A DNA stretch of 64,000 nucleotides from TMP-86 sp964247385 (GTDB taxonomy: Bacteria; Pseudomonadota; Gammaproteobacteria; Steroidobacterales; Steroidobacteraceae), in NCBI GenBank assembly GCA_964247385.1, contig CAXTUB010000005.1, positions 1 to 64,000 on the forward strand. Reading direction: 5' to 3'. Within the stretch, counting starts at the first letter, position 1. Every line of letters starts with the position of its first letter. The notes beneath the pieces are model-generated. The model was not told the DNA's origin and ran no database searches. It saw only the letters and a list, made by a program, of their open reading frames with translations. The position numbers were made by a program, and so were the translations under genes. Below are positions 42,242 to 51,417 of this stretch, piece after piece.

Positions 42242-42472
42242 ATGCTTCGCTCTCTCGCCATTGCAATCTTGACTGGCTATCGGTGGTTTGTAAGCCCATT
42301 GCTTGGGCCGCGCTGCCGCTTCTATCCTTCGTGTTCGTGTTACGCGCAGACCGCGATCGAGATGTATGGGGTGCGGCGCGGCGCGTGGCTCGCGATGCGT
42401 CGGCTTTTGCGCTGCCACCCATGGCACATCGGCGGATTCGATCCGGTGCCTGCGCGAGATTCGCATGCCTAA
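42242..42472 (+). CDS. yidD: Membrane protein insertion efficiency factor YidD
   Basis: 76 residues from the ATG at 42242. Features: LTGYRWFVSPLLGPRCRFYP, SCSCYAQTAIEMYG and RLLRCHPWHIGGFDPVP, including the three conserved cysteines. It is a small inner-membrane-associated protein aiding YidC-dependent insertion. It starts 23 bases after rnpA and overlaps the yidC start by 8 bases. Confidence 0.93.
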   Translation: MLRSLAIAILTGYRWFVSPLLGPRCRFYPSCSCYAQTAIEMYGVRRGAWLAMRRLLRCHPWHIGGFDPVPARDSHA

Positions 42473-44189
42473 TCAGCGTGTTTTTCTCTGGCTTGCGTTG
42501 GGCGCATTGCTGTTTCTCAACTACGAGTCGTGGATGCGGGATTTCGCTCCGCCAGTCTCACCGAGCACTCAAGCCGCACCGCCTTCGCAGCCTGCGGCGA
42601 GCCGCGCGCTCACGGAATCCGTGCCCAACGTCAGCGGCGCGAGAGAGCCGGCACAGGGTGCGAGCGCGGCATCGGCGCAGCAGCCGAGCCAGGCGCCGCC
42701 CGCTTCCACTTTTGATCGACACCTTGCGAATGGCGATGACGCGGGACGACAAGCAATCCATGTCCGCACCGATGTGCTGGATCTCACCATTGATTCGAAG
42801 GGGGCAGAGCTTTCGCGTGCCGACTTACTGCATTACCCCGTGCACAAGAACCAACCTGATGTGCTGGTGCGATTGTTCGATCGCTCGAGCGACTCAACAT
42901 TTTATGTATTGCAGACAGGGCTGAGCGGCAATGGAGAGAGCAAGCAGCCCAATCATCTGGCCGAATGGTCTACCGGTGCCAATGAATACGTTCTCGCACC
43001 CGGTGCGAGCGAGCTTTCGGTGCCGTTCACGTGGAGCGATGACACCGGCCTCAAGGTCAGTAAGATTTTCGTGTTCAGGCGCGGCTCCTACTCCATCGAT
43101 TTACGGTACGAGGTTCACAACGGCTCGGATCACGCCAGAAAACTTGCTTCCTATGCGCAGCTCGTGCGGCATTGGGACCCGGCATCGCGCTCTTACTTCG
43201 ATGTCGAGACCTATGCTTTCAAGGGGCCGGCCATCTTCGATGGCGTGCGCTATCGCAAATTGAATGTGCAGAATGACGACGATGCAAAATACGCAGGTTC
43301 GGTCACCAATGGCTGGCTCGCATCCATGCAGCACCACTTTGTCTCGGCCATCGTGCCGCACGCGAACCAGGCTTACGATTATCAATTGAGAGTGGTGGAT
43401 CGCGATTATTTGCTGGGCGCCACCGGCCCCGTCGTGAATGTGCCTTCCGGGGCGGATGCAAAATTCACCGAGCGGCTATTCAGCGGTCCGAAACTTCAGG
43501 ATCAATTGGAAGCCGCAGGCCCGAGACTCGAGCTCACCGCCGATTACGGCAAGCTCACCGTCATCGCAAAACCCCTGTTCACCGCGCTCAAGTGGATCCA
43601 TGGCCTGGTCGGCAATTGGGGATGGGCCATCATCATCGTGACGGCTCTCATCAAATTGGCGTTTTATCCCTTGAGTCAGGCGAGCGGGCGCTCCATGGCC
43701 AAGATGCGCTCGGTGGGCCCGCGCATGAAGCAGATCCAGGAAAACTACAAGGAGGATCGCGAGAAGCTCGGGCGCGCCATGATGGAGCTGTACAAGAAAG
43801 AGAAGATCAATCCCGTCGCGGGCTGCCTGCCCATGCTGGTGCAGATTCCGGTGTTCATCTCCTTCTATTGGGTATTGCTCGAGAGCGTGGAGATGCGCCA
43901 GGCGCCCTTCATGCTCTGGATCAACGATTTGTCAGTGCGAGATCCCTTCTTCGTGCTGCCGCTCCTCATGGGCGGCGCCATGTTCGCGCAGTTCAAGCTG
44001 AACCCACCGCCGCCGGATCCGACCCAAGCCAAGATCATGCAATTCATGCCCTTGGTCATGACCGCCATGATGGCGTGGTTCCCGGCGGGTCTCGTTCTGT
44101 ACTGGCTCACCAATACACTTCTTTCCATCGCCCAGCAGTGGCGGGTGAATGACGTCGTGACGCGCGAGGCGGCCAAACTGCGCTCTTGA
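42465..44189 (+). CDS. yidC: Membrane protein insertase YidC
   Basis: 574 residues from the ATG at 42465. A first membrane helix (VFLWLALGALLFLNYESW) is followed by an Ala/Pro/Ser-rich linker and the large periplasmic P1 domain (about 80-350: LTIDSKGAELSRADLLHYP). The conserved C-terminal five-helix insertase domain has HGLVGNWGWAIIIVTALIKL, NPVAGCLPMLVQIPVFISFYWVL and WFPAGLVLYWLTNTLLSIAQQW. It inserts membrane proteins alone or with SecYEG. Confidence 0.96.
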   Translation: MPNQRVFLWLALGALLFLNYESWMRDFAPPVSPSTQAAPPSQPAASRALTESVPNVSGAREPAQGASAASAQQPSQAPPASTFDRHLANGDDAGRQAIHVRTDVLDLTIDSKGAELSRADLLHYPVHKNQPDVLVRLFDRSSDSTFYVLQTGLSGNGESKQPNHLAEWSTGANEYVLAPGASELSVPFTWSDDTGLKVSKIFVFRRGSYSIDLRYEVHNGSDHARKLASYAQLVRHWDPASRSYFDVETYAFKGPAIFDGVRYRKLNVQNDDDAKYAGSVTNGWLASMQHHFVSAIVPHANQAYDYQLRVVDRDYLLGATGPVVNVPSGADAKFTERLFSGPKLQDQLEAAGPRLELTADYGKLTVIAKPLFTALKWIHGLVGNWGWAIIIVTALIKLAFYPLSQASGRSMAKMRSVGPRMKQIQENYKEDREKLGRAMMELYKKEKINPVAGCLPMLVQIPVFISFYWVLLESVEMRQAPFMLWINDLSVRDPFFVLPLLMGGAMFAQFKLNPPPPDPTQAKIMQFMPLVMTAMMAWFPAGLVLYWLTNTLLSIAQQWRVNDVVTREAAKLRS

Positions 44190-44208
44190 TCGCTGAGCGC
44201 CGACTCGC

Positions 44209-45567
44209 ATGCCGGCTTCCGACACCATCGCAGCACTCGCCACGGCGGTGGGTCGCAGCGCCATCGCGGTGATTCGCCTCTCGGGGCTCGAGGTGCCGCG
44301 AATCGGCGCACAGCTTTTGGGGCAGCTCCCACGACCTCGCCTCGCGACACGAATTCACCCGGTGGATGGCGGCGGGGAAATCATTGACCATGCGCTCGGG
44401 CTGTTCTTTCCGGCGCCACACTCCTTCACCGGCGAGCACGTGCTCGAATTGCATGTGCATGGCGGCGCCGCGGTCATCGACTCTGTCATGCAACGGCTGT
44501 TCGGGCTTGGAGCCCGGCCTGCGTTGCCGGGAGAGTTCAGCGAGCGCGCTTTCTTGAATGGCAAAATGGACTTGGCGCAAGCCGAGGCCGTCGCGGATCT
44601 CATCGACGCCTCATCGTCCGCAGCGGCGCGGGCCGCGCTGCGCAGCTTGTCCGGCGAGTTCTCGAGGCGTATTCACGCGTTGGCGGAGGAGGTGGTTGCG
44701 CTGCGCGTGCGGGTCGAAGCAGGCATCGATTTTTCCGAAGAGGACATCGGCGCGTTCGATTCAAGCCAACTGCAAGCGCGCGTGCTCGACTTGGCCGCCG
44801 CGATCGATTCGCTTCTCGCCAACGCCAGGCAGGGCGTTGTGTTGCGTGAAGGCTTGCAAGTGGTGCTGGCCGGCGAGCCGAACGTCGGCAAATCGAGTCT
44901 CTTGAATGCGCTGTCGCGCGAGGCCGTGGCCATCGTGGCCGAGATTCCCGGCACTACGCGAGATGTGTTGAGACAGGATGTGCGCATCGATGGCGCAACG
45001 CTGACCCTCATCGATACGGCCGGGCTACGGGATGCCCATGGCCCGATCGAGCGTGAAGGCGTGCGCCGCGCCAAAGCGGCCATGCAGCGGGCCGATCACA
45101 TCCTGCTGGTCGTGGATGCACGCCATCCTCAATTTTCCGAAGAGCTGAAGGCGTCCTTGCCGAGTCATGTCGCATCGACCGTGATCGTGAACAAGCTCGA
45201 TCTCGTCGCGGCACGCGGTGCAGCGGTCGAGGGAGCCGTGCATTGTTCGCTCGATCCGACATCGCTCCACGTGAGTGCGCTGACCGGGGAGGGCCTACCT
45301 GCCCTCCATGCTCATCTGCGCACACTCGCCGGGCATTCCGAAGCAGAGGCTGGCGTGTTCACAGCGCGCCGGCGTCACGTGGCCGCACTCGATGCGGCTC
45401 GCTTGAGGATTCGCGCCGCGGCGAGCTTGCTCGAGCAACACGCCGTGCTCGATCTGGTGGCGGAAGAATTGCGCCTGGCCCATGGGCACCTCGGTGAAAT
45501 CACCGGCACGGTGGGGAGCGATGATTTGCTGGGCGAGATCTTCTCGAGCTTTTGTATCGGGAAGTAG
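44209..45567 (+). CDS. mnmE: tRNA modification GTPase MnmE
   Basis: 452 residues. The N-terminal folate-binding domain (IAALATAVGRSAIAVIRLSG) is followed by a helical domain and a G domain inserted around 215-375: G1 GEPNVGKSS, G3 DTAGLRD and G4 NKLD. The C-terminal CIGK carries the catalytic cysteine. With MnmG it installs the 5-carboxymethylaminomethyl group at U34 of certain tRNAs. MnmG is encoded 9.4 kb downstream rather than adjacent. Confidence 0.97.
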   Translation: MPASDTIAALATAVGRSAIAVIRLSGLEVPRIGAQLLGQLPRPRLATRIHPVDGGGEIIDHALGLFFPAPHSFTGEHVLELHVHGGAAVIDSVMQRLFGLGARPALPGEFSERAFLNGKMDLAQAEAVADLIDASSSAAARAALRSLSGEFSRRIHALAEEVVALRVRVEAGIDFSEEDIGAFDSSQLQARVLDLAAAIDSLLANARQGVVLREGLQVVLAGEPNVGKSSLLNALSREAVAIVAEIPGTTRDVLRQDVRIDGATLTLIDTAGLRDAHGPIEREGVRRAKAAMQRADHILLVVDARHPQFSEELKASLPSHVASTVIVNKLDLVAARGAAVEGAVHCSLDPTSLHVSALTGEGLPALHAHLRTLAGHSEAEAGVFTARRRHVAALDAARLRIRAAASLLEQHAVLDLVAEELRLAHGHLGEITGTVGSDDLLGEIFSSFCIGK

Positions 45568-45673
45568 TGCAAAGCACAACGCGCCCGCCCGGCGCGCAGC
45601 AAGTCTTGCGCTGCGGCAAAAGCGAGACCGTCTCGATATTGACTTGAGGGGCGGGTTGGTAGAATTTGCCGAC

Positions 45674-46555
45674 ATGGCAACCGCCCCGCGCTCCATTGCA
45701 TCTCTCACCATCTCGTTCGGGCTGGTGGCGATTCCGGTCAAGTTGTACTCAGCGACCGTGAGCTCCGAGCGTATTTCGTTCAATCTTCTGCGCCGCTCAG
45801 ATGGCTCTCGGGTCAAGCAGCAATACGTTGCGGTGAACGACGGCAAACTGGTCGAGCGCTCGGAAATGACCAAGGGCTATGAATTTGCGAAAGATCAGTA
45901 TGTGATTTTTTCAGCCGATGAGCTCAAGACGCTGGAGGATTCCACTTCACATTCCATCGACATCGAACAGTTCGTGCCGTTGGACAGCGTCGATCCGGTT
46001 TATTTCGATGGCACGTATTACCTCGCCCCGGACAAAGGCGGCGCGAAGCCCTACGCGCTGTTGGTCACGGCGCTGCAAAAATCGAATCGTTGCGCCATTT
46101 GCCGATGGACGTCGCGCGGCAAAGAGCACATCATCGCTTTGCGCGCCATGAGCGATGGGCTCGCGATGCATCAGCTGCATTTCAAGGCCGAAGTGCGCAC
46201 CATGAAGGAACTCGGCGTCGAGCCGATGCACGTATCGGATAACGAGGTCAAGCTCGCCAATCAATTGATCGAGCAGCTGGCGGCCAAGAAGTTCGATCCC
46301 AATGAGTATGCTGACGAGCATCGCGCGCGCGTCGAAGCAGCCATTCAGCGCAAGGTCGAGGGCAAGGAAGTCTCGCTGGCCGAGCCGCCGCGGGTTGCAT
46401 CGAGCGGCAATGTGGTCGATTTGATGCAAGCATTAAAGGCGAGTTTGAATGCCGGCGGCGCAAAAGCCAGTGAGAGCAAAGAACGCAAAGGGCCCAAGCG
46501 CGCCGGCGCCGAAGCGCCCGCTCGAAGCGCGGCTCGCAAGACCTCGCGGCGCTGA
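45674..46555 (+). CDS. ku: Ku protein, bacterial non-homologous end joining
   Basis: 293 residues from the ATG at 45674. It has the bacterial Ku core: IASLTISFGLVAIPVKLYSA, ISFNLLRRSDGSRVKQQYV, YFDGTYYLAPDKGGAKPYALL and LHFKAEVRTMKELG. A Lys/Arg/Ala-rich C-terminal tail (ESKERKGPKRAGAEAPARSA) may bind DNA. The homodimer encircles broken DNA ends and recruits ligase LigD; no ligD is present in this window. It is the first gene of an accessory block after mnmE. Confidence 0.94.
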   Translation: MATAPRSIASLTISFGLVAIPVKLYSATVSSERISFNLLRRSDGSRVKQQYVAVNDGKLVERSEMTKGYEFAKDQYVIFSADELKTLEDSTSHSIDIEQFVPLDSVDPVYFDGTYYLAPDKGGAKPYALLVTALQKSNRCAICRWTSRGKEHIIALRAMSDGLAMHQLHFKAEVRTMKELGVEPMHVSDNEVKLANQLIEQLAAKKFDPNEYADEHRARVEAAIQRKVEGKEVSLAEPPRVASSGNVVDLMQALKASLNAGGAKASESKERKGPKRAGAEAPARSAARKTSRR

Positions 46556-47336
46556 TTCACATGCTGTTTCCCTTCCGCCGCGCTTGCTCAAAAAGTTGAG
46601 TCAAGCTGGATTTCTTGAAGCTGGCCGCGCCGGCCCTCGAACCGCCTCACGCCGCCATCGTTTGGTAGCCTCCATCGCGGGGTTATTGCATAACGCGGGT
46701 TTTGCGGCCGATGATGTGTTGAGCGCGGTATCTGCGCTGTGCGAACGGCTGCCGGGCATGGGCGCGGCGGATGCGCATGCGGCATCCAGCAGCACGCGCC
46801 CGGCGCGGGTTGGCGCCGCCGCTCCGCTTCCCGATCAAATTGATTTGCCGCTGTCACCGCCGGCTTTGCCTTCCAATGTGGTGTTGCTGGGTGGACGCCG
46901 CAGACGAGTTGCGGCGTCCGCTGCCGGCGCCTATGTGCACTTCGACGCTGCGGTCAACCTAGAGGAGCAGGATGCCGAAGCGGCGCGCGCCGCGTACGAA
47001 GCGTGCCTCGAGGGTGATTGCGACCATCTCGAAGCACGCATCAATCTGGGTCGCTTGCTGCATCTTGCGGGCGAGCTGAAACGCGCCGAGCGCATTTACA
47101 TGCAAGCCAAACGACCCAATGCCATGCTGCATTTCAACTTCGCGATTCTGCTCGAAGACATGAAGCGCGAGCGCGAGTCCATGCTGCACTATCGCTCGGC
47201 TCTCGCGCTCGATCCGGTGTTCACCGATGCGCATTTCAATCTCGCGCGCCTCTACGAGCGAGCACAACAGCCGCGCGAGGCGCTGCGGCATTTACTGGCG
47301 TATCGCAGGCTGGTGGCGCCGCGCGGTCAAGCCTGA
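46449..47336 (+). CDS. TPR protein with MerR-like N-terminal part
   Basis: Up to 295 residues. The ATG at 46449 overlaps ku by 107 bases, and the overlapping part is only low-complexity; a TTG near 46584 is a plausible later start. Residues about 45-105 (LPPRLLKKLSQAGFLEAG, RLVASIAGLLHNAGFAADDV) resemble a degenerate MerR-type helix-turn-helix. Residues about 170-290 contain three TPR units: EQDAEAARAAYEACLEGD, LLHLAGELKRAERIYMQA and FTDAHFNLARLYERAQ. It may be a regulator or adaptor cotranscribed with ku. Function unknown. Confidence 0.65.
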   Translation: MPAAQKPVRAKNAKGPSAPAPKRPLEARLARPRGADSHAVSLPPRLLKKLSQAGFLEAGRAGPRTASRRHRLVASIAGLLHNAGFAADDVLSAVSALCERLPGMGAADAHAASSSTRPARVGAAAPLPDQIDLPLSPPALPSNVVLLGGRRRRVAASAAGAYVHFDAAVNLEEQDAEAARAAYEACLEGDCDHLEARINLGRLLHLAGELKRAERIYMQAKRPNAMLHFNFAILLEDMKRERESMLHYRSALALDPVFTDAHFNLARLYERAQQPREALRHLLAYRRLVAPRGQA

Positions 47337-47420
47337 CATGCGATGGCGCGAACATGCGGTGCTCGTGGCGTGACATGCGATGCTTCTGGCACAAACATAC
47401 GGTGATTGTGGAGTGAGCTG
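47334..47420 (+). repeat. Two-copy imperfect direct repeat between TPR gene and kinase gene
   Basis: Two units begin tgacatgcgatg, at 47334 and 47371. Both continue with aacat-cggtg-t-gtgg separated by a few unmatched bases. They fill most of the 91-base gap between the two convergent genes. Low-level duplication of unknown role. Confidence 0.4.
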
Positions 47421-47427
47421 GCAGTGC

Positions 47428-48885
47428 TCATGCCGTGAACGTCATGCGCACCAACAGACCGTCGCCGCCCGAAGCGGTTTCCAATGTCAGCGCCCCGTGA
47501 TGAATCTCTGCGATTTCGCGCGCGATCGGCAGGCCGAGTCCGCTGCCTTCGCCGCCGGCGCCTCGAACGAAGCGCCGCAACATGTGGTCGCGCAGCTCGG
47601 GTGCGATGCCGGGCCCATCGTCTTCCACCTCGACGCATCGTGGAGTGCGGAGCACCCGCAGTTGAATGGCGCCCGGGCCGCCGTGATATTTGATCGCGTT
47701 GTCGATGAGATTGCCGATGGCCTCGCGCAACAGATCGGGCTTGCCGTCCACCATCACGGGTGAGTCCTCCGGCACGGAACTGAAGTGCATCTCGATGCCG
47801 GCTTGAAGCGCACGCGGCGCCCACTCCGCGCCGGTGTCACGCACCAGCGCCGCCAGATCGAAGTGCTCGCGCGGCTCGTCCGCGCTGACGTCGTGCTCGG
47901 CGCGGGCCAACGTGAGCAGCTGATTCGATAAGCGCACCGCGCGATCGGCCGAACCGCGCAGCGCATCAAGCGACGGCTTCGCATCCGCGAGTGACTGCGC
48001 GCGCAATATTTCCCCCGTTTGCAGTTTGATGCTGGTGAGCGGCGTGCGCAGTTGATGCGCCGCCTCCGCGATGAATCGCTGCTGTGCTTGAGAGGACCTA
48101 TCCAGTCGCTCGAACAAGTCATTCAATGCGGCGGTCAGCGGGCGCACCTCCTCAGGCACACCCGCGTCGGCAATCGGATGCAGCTCGCGATGCGAACGAG
48201 CTTGCACGCGCGCCGCTACCGCGCGTAGGGGAGACAGTCCATGAATGACGGCGCGGCGGATGGTTGCGGCGGCGACCACGATGAGCACCAGCTGCGGCAA
48301 TAGAGTGCTCAACAGAATCGCTCGCGCCAGCGCGCGGCGCTTGCGCGTCGTCTCGGCCACTTGCACGTGCACGATCTCACCGTACGCGGCGGCGGGCAGC
48401 TCGAGAGAGGCGATGCGCACTTCCTTGCCGTCCAGTTTCGCGTCGTACAGCAATGCGCCGCGTCCCGCGATAGGGGTGCTGCGCAACAAGCGCGCCTTGA
48501 TGTCTGCAAGCAGATCGGCGATCAGCGTGCCGCCATACGGGTCGACGTCGCCGTTCGCCTGCGGCAGATCTGCGCGGCCGGCGATGAGCCCGTGCCGCTC
48601 GCCGGCCACGCGAAAGTAGGTTCTGTCCGCCACGTCCCACTCGAACAGCCGCTCCGTCGATGCCGGCATGTCGACCAGCGGACCGTGCGGCGAGGCGTCG
48701 ACTTCCTGAGCCAAGGAATTCACCGAGTCGAACAGCCAGCCGTCATACACCGAATTGGCAAAAAATTGCGCGAGGCCGAGCGCGGCCGCGCCGCCCAATA
48801 GAAACAACACGATCAATGGGCCCACCAAGGCCAAAGATAATCTGCCCCGCAGGCTCGAGGCAGGCGGCGCCTCATCAGTCGCCAT
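47428..48885 (-). CDS. Sensor histidine kinase of an OmpR-type two-component system
   Basis: 485 residues from the ATG at 48885, overlapping the response-regulator stop by 11 bases. The first helix (about 17-38) is followed by a periplasmic domain of about 130 residues, a second helix (ILLSTLLPQLVLIVVAAATI) and a HAMP-like linker. The H-box is EAAHQLRTPLTSIKLQ, the N-box REAIGNLIDNAIKYH, and the G boxes are EDDGPGIAP and GEGSGLGLPIAREI. It belongs to the QseC/TctE-like EnvZ group. The signal is unknown. Confidence 0.92.
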   Translation of the reverse strand: MATDEAPPASSLRGRLSLALVGPLIVLFLLGGAAALGLAQFFANSVYDGWLFDSVNSLAQEVDASPHGPLVDMPASTERLFEWDVADRTYFRVAGERHGLIAGRADLPQANGDVDPYGGTLIADLLADIKARLLRSTPIAGRGALLYDAKLDGKEVRIASLELPAAAYGEIVHVQVAETTRKRRALARAILLSTLLPQLVLIVVAAATIRRAVIHGLSPLRAVAARVQARSHRELHPIADAGVPEEVRPLTAALNDLFERLDRSSQAQQRFIAEAAHQLRTPLTSIKLQTGEILRAQSLADAKPSLDALRGSADRAVRLSNQLLTLARAEHDVSADEPREHFDLAALVRDTGAEWAPRALQAGIEMHFSSVPEDSPVMVDGKPDLLREAIGNLIDNAIKYHGGPGAIQLRVLRTPRCVEVEDDGPGIAPELRDHMLRRFVRGAGGEGSGLGLPIAREIAEIHHGALTLETASGGDGLLVRMTFTA

Positions 48886-49546
48886 CGACTTGCAGCATGT
48901 AGCCAAATCCGCGCAGCGTGCGGATGGTGACGCCGGAGTTTTCGATTTTCCTGCGCACCCGATGGACGTACAGCTCGATGGCACTTTCGGACAGATCCTC
49001 ATCCCAGCCGCTGATCTGCTCGAGGAGTTGACGCTTGCTGAGCACACGGCCCTGGCGCAGCAGCAGGCACTCGAGGATGGCGAATTCGCGCGGCAGCAAA
49101 TCGGCGTTGCGCTCTCCGACGAAGACTTGCTTGTTGGCGAGGCTCAAGCGCAGCTTGGCCACGTTGATGTCGCCGCCGCGCCGGGCGATGGCTCGGCGCG
49201 TCACGGCGCGTATTCGCGCCTCGAGCTCCTCGATCTCGAAAGGCTTCGCCACATAATCGTCCGCGCCCCAGTCGAGGCCGCGAACGCGCTCTGCGGTGTC
49301 CTCGCGTGCGGTGAGAATGACGACCGGAGTATCGCAGCGGCTCTGACGCATCTGCCGCAGCACCTGCGTTCCATCCATGTCCGGCAAGCCAAGATCCAAA
49401 ATCACACAGTCGTAATCCGCGTGCTGCACGGCGTAAAGCGCCGTGTGCCCCTCGCCGCTGACATCCACGCTGTTGCCGCCGCGTTGCAGGCAACGTTGCA
49501 GGCCATTGGCGATCAACTCATCGTCCTCGACTACCAAAAGCTTCAT
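48875..49546 (-). CDS. OmpR-family response regulator
   Basis: 223 residues from the ATG at 49546 (MKLLVVEDDELIANGL). The receiver domain has the phosphoacceptor Asp in VILDLGLPDMDG and Lys in VAKPFEIEEL. The winged-helix DNA-binding domain has LLPREFAILECLLLRQGRVL and YVHRVRRKIENSGVTIRTLRGFGYML. It would be phosphorylated by the kinase encoded immediately downstream. QseB/TctD-like by appearance; the regulon is not evident. Confidence 0.94.
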   Translation of the reverse strand: MKLLVVEDDELIANGLQRCLQRGGNSVDVSGEGHTALYAVQHADYDCVILDLGLPDMDGTQVLRQMRQSRCDTPVVILTAREDTAERVRGLDWGADDYVAKPFEIEELEARIRAVTRRAIARRGGDINVAKLRLSLANKQVFVGERNADLLPREFAILECLLLRQGRVLSKRQLLEQISGWDEDLSESAIELYVHRVRRKIENSGVTIRTLRGFGYMLQVDGD

Positions 49547-49762
49547 GGTCAAGCCTCGTTCATTGGCGAGAAATTCTAGACGCCACGGCTGCCGGCGCGG
49601 GGTGCGCCTTCGCGCGGAGTCAGCTCTGCGCGGGATGCAACCTTTGCGCAGCTGCATTATCGCTCAGCAAATTTTCGCACTCGGTGTAGGACACGGCCGC
49701 CGTGTACGAGTTGCCTAACCCATTGAAAGGAAAATGAAAGCATCAGGCGCTATGAGGTTCAC

Positions 49763-50908
49763 GTGCGTATCGGCTTTCTCTATAACGCGCAGAACCATCA
49801 CCTGCTGCACAGCTTGCCAATCGCCTGCGAACTGTCGCGGCGGCGCGATACGCATGTCGCGGTCTTGACCCGCGACGAACACCAGTTGAGCTTGGCGCGG
49901 CGCCTCGCAGGTCTCTACCCCCAGCATCGCGTGACGTTCGAGCCGCTTCATTCTCCACCGCTCGCGCGCTTCTGGCGGCGTCCCTCGCCGCTTTCGAAAA
50001 ACCTGATGCTGTTCATCAACCGCTCGCGGCTCGATGCCTTCGATGCGCTGGTTGTTCCGGAGCGCACCTCAGTGCGCCTGCGAAGATTTGGAGTGAGTCG
50101 CCCAAAGCTCATTCACACTTTCCATGGCCCGAGCGGCCATGACCGGGCGGAAGATCCCCGCTTGAGCCGATTCGATTTGCTGCTCGCATCAAGTCCGCGC
50201 CGTCTCGAGCGCATCCGCCGGTCGCAGGGGGTCGTGCCCGAGCGCTCCGCCGTGATCGGCTACTGCAAATTCGATCTCGTCTCGCGTTTACACCGCCGTC
50301 CCGATCGGCTGGGATTCGACGCGCGGCCCATCGTTCTCTACAACCCGCATCATTGGTTGGACAAATCTTCGTGGCCGCTGATGGGAAGGCAGATTTTGCG
50401 CAGGTTTCGCGACCGCGGCGATTTCAATCTGATTTTCGCGCCTCATGTGCGGCTGTTCGATCCCGCGGCAAGGCACGCGCACGAGTTCGACGAGTTTCGC
50501 TCGAACTCGAGCTTGCGCATCGATCTGGGCTCGGATCACAGCATCGATATGACTTACAGCATGGCGGCGGACATTTACCTCGGCGATGTCAGCAGCCAGG
50601 CGTTCGAGTTCGCGATGCAGCCGAGGCCGTGCATTTTCTTGAATCCGCGCGGGTTGGAATGGCGCGATCGGGAAGACTTTGCGTCCTGGAATTTGGGCCC
50701 TGTGGTCACAAACTTGCCCGAGCTCGATCTCGCCTTGGCGAGCGTTGACCGGTGGCGTCACCAGTTCGACGGAGTGCAATCCCGACGCAATCTCGAAAAC
50801 TTTCCCGACCTTGGTGCACCCCCGCCCGTTCTCGGAGCGCGTGCCATCGTGGCGTTCATGCAAGATCGCGAGTTACGTCCCGGTTGGCAGGAAGTGTTCG
50901 CAAGTTGA
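49763..50908 (+). CDS. GT-B-like protein, possibly CDP-glycerol glycerophosphotransferase-related
   Basis: 381 residues from a GTG at 49763. The start MRIGFLYNAQNHHLLHSLPI and a long N-terminal alpha-beta half are followed by KLIHTFHGPSGHDRAE. The C-terminal half has VLYNPHHWLDKSSWPLMGRQ, LIFAPHVRLF and SMAADIYLGDVSSQAFEFAM. The last segments resemble the HP-x-h and D-x-x-x-S-x-x-x-E/D-type nucleotide-binding parts of CDP-glycerol glycerophosphotransferases. A role in surface polysaccharide or teichoic-acid-like chemistry is only an inference. It is divergent from the response regulator (216-base gap, no other feature seen). Confidence 0.55.
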   Translation: MRIGFLYNAQNHHLLHSLPIACELSRRRDTHVAVLTRDEHQLSLARRLAGLYPQHRVTFEPLHSPPLARFWRRPSPLSKNLMLFINRSRLDAFDALVVPERTSVRLRRFGVSRPKLIHTFHGPSGHDRAEDPRLSRFDLLLASSPRRLERIRRSQGVVPERSAVIGYCKFDLVSRLHRRPDRLGFDARPIVLYNPHHWLDKSSWPLMGRQILRRFRDRGDFNLIFAPHVRLFDPAARHAHEFDEFRSNSSLRIDLGSDHSIDMTYSMAADIYLGDVSSQAFEFAMQPRPCIFLNPRGLEWRDREDFASWNLGPVVTNLPELDLALASVDRWRHQFDGVQSRRNLENFPDLGAPPPVLGARAIVAFMQDRELRPGWQEVFAS

Positions 50909-50946
50909 GCTTGCGCGTCGACCTGACATGACGCAGCTTCGCGCAT

Positions 50947-51417
50947 GTGAACTCTTCGGCCCTCGATTGCCGCCTTCCGCTTGCATTTGCGCGAGCGCTC
51001 AATGAGACCTTCGGAGTCGATACGAGTCAGGTTGCCATCAAACCACATGCGCTGCGTCTGAAGTGGCACGGCCGAGCAGTCGCCACCACGCGCAAGAATA
51101 CGATTTATTTGCGCGGCAGCATGCACAGCTTCCTGAGTGATCCCGAGCTGGTCCTGCACGAGTATTTTCACGTTCTGCGGCATTGGGCGACCGGCAGGTT
51201 GACGCGCCGCAGCTACTTGGCGGAATGCTGCAAGCGCGGCTACGTGCGCAATCGGTTCGAAGTCGAGGCGCGGCAATTCGCCGCTGCCGAGCGGGCGCGA
51301 TTCGAGCAGTGTCTGGCAAAGCACTCGTGCGCGCCGGCGTTCGCGCGAGACGAGCCGCAGCGCGCGGCCGCGCAAACCACTGCAGCTCAACCCAGGAACG
51401 ACTCGCGCCGCCAATGA
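50947..51417 (+). CDS. Small HExxH-motif protein (DUF4157-like)
   Basis: 156 residues. The segment NTIYLRGSMHSFLSDPELVLHE with HEYFHVLRHW contains an HExxH zinc-protease motif. A few residues later RNRFEVEARQFA has a glutamate that could be the third ligand. The layout (strand, hydrophobic helix with HExxH, then E-rich helix) is like DUF4157 zincin-like domains. There is no signal peptide. The C-terminal 30 residues are low-complexity Ala/Gln/Arg. It starts 38 bases after the GT-B-like gene and its end overlaps the convergent ABC permease gene by 31 bases. Enzymatic role unproven. Confidence 0.6.
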   Translation: MNSSALDCRLPLAFARALNETFGVDTSQVAIKPHALRLKWHGRAVATTRKNTIYLRGSMHSFLSDPELVLHEYFHVLRHWATGRLTRRSYLAECCKRGYVRNRFEVEARQFAAAERARFEQCLAKHSCAPAFARDEPQRAAAQTTAAQPRNDSRRQ

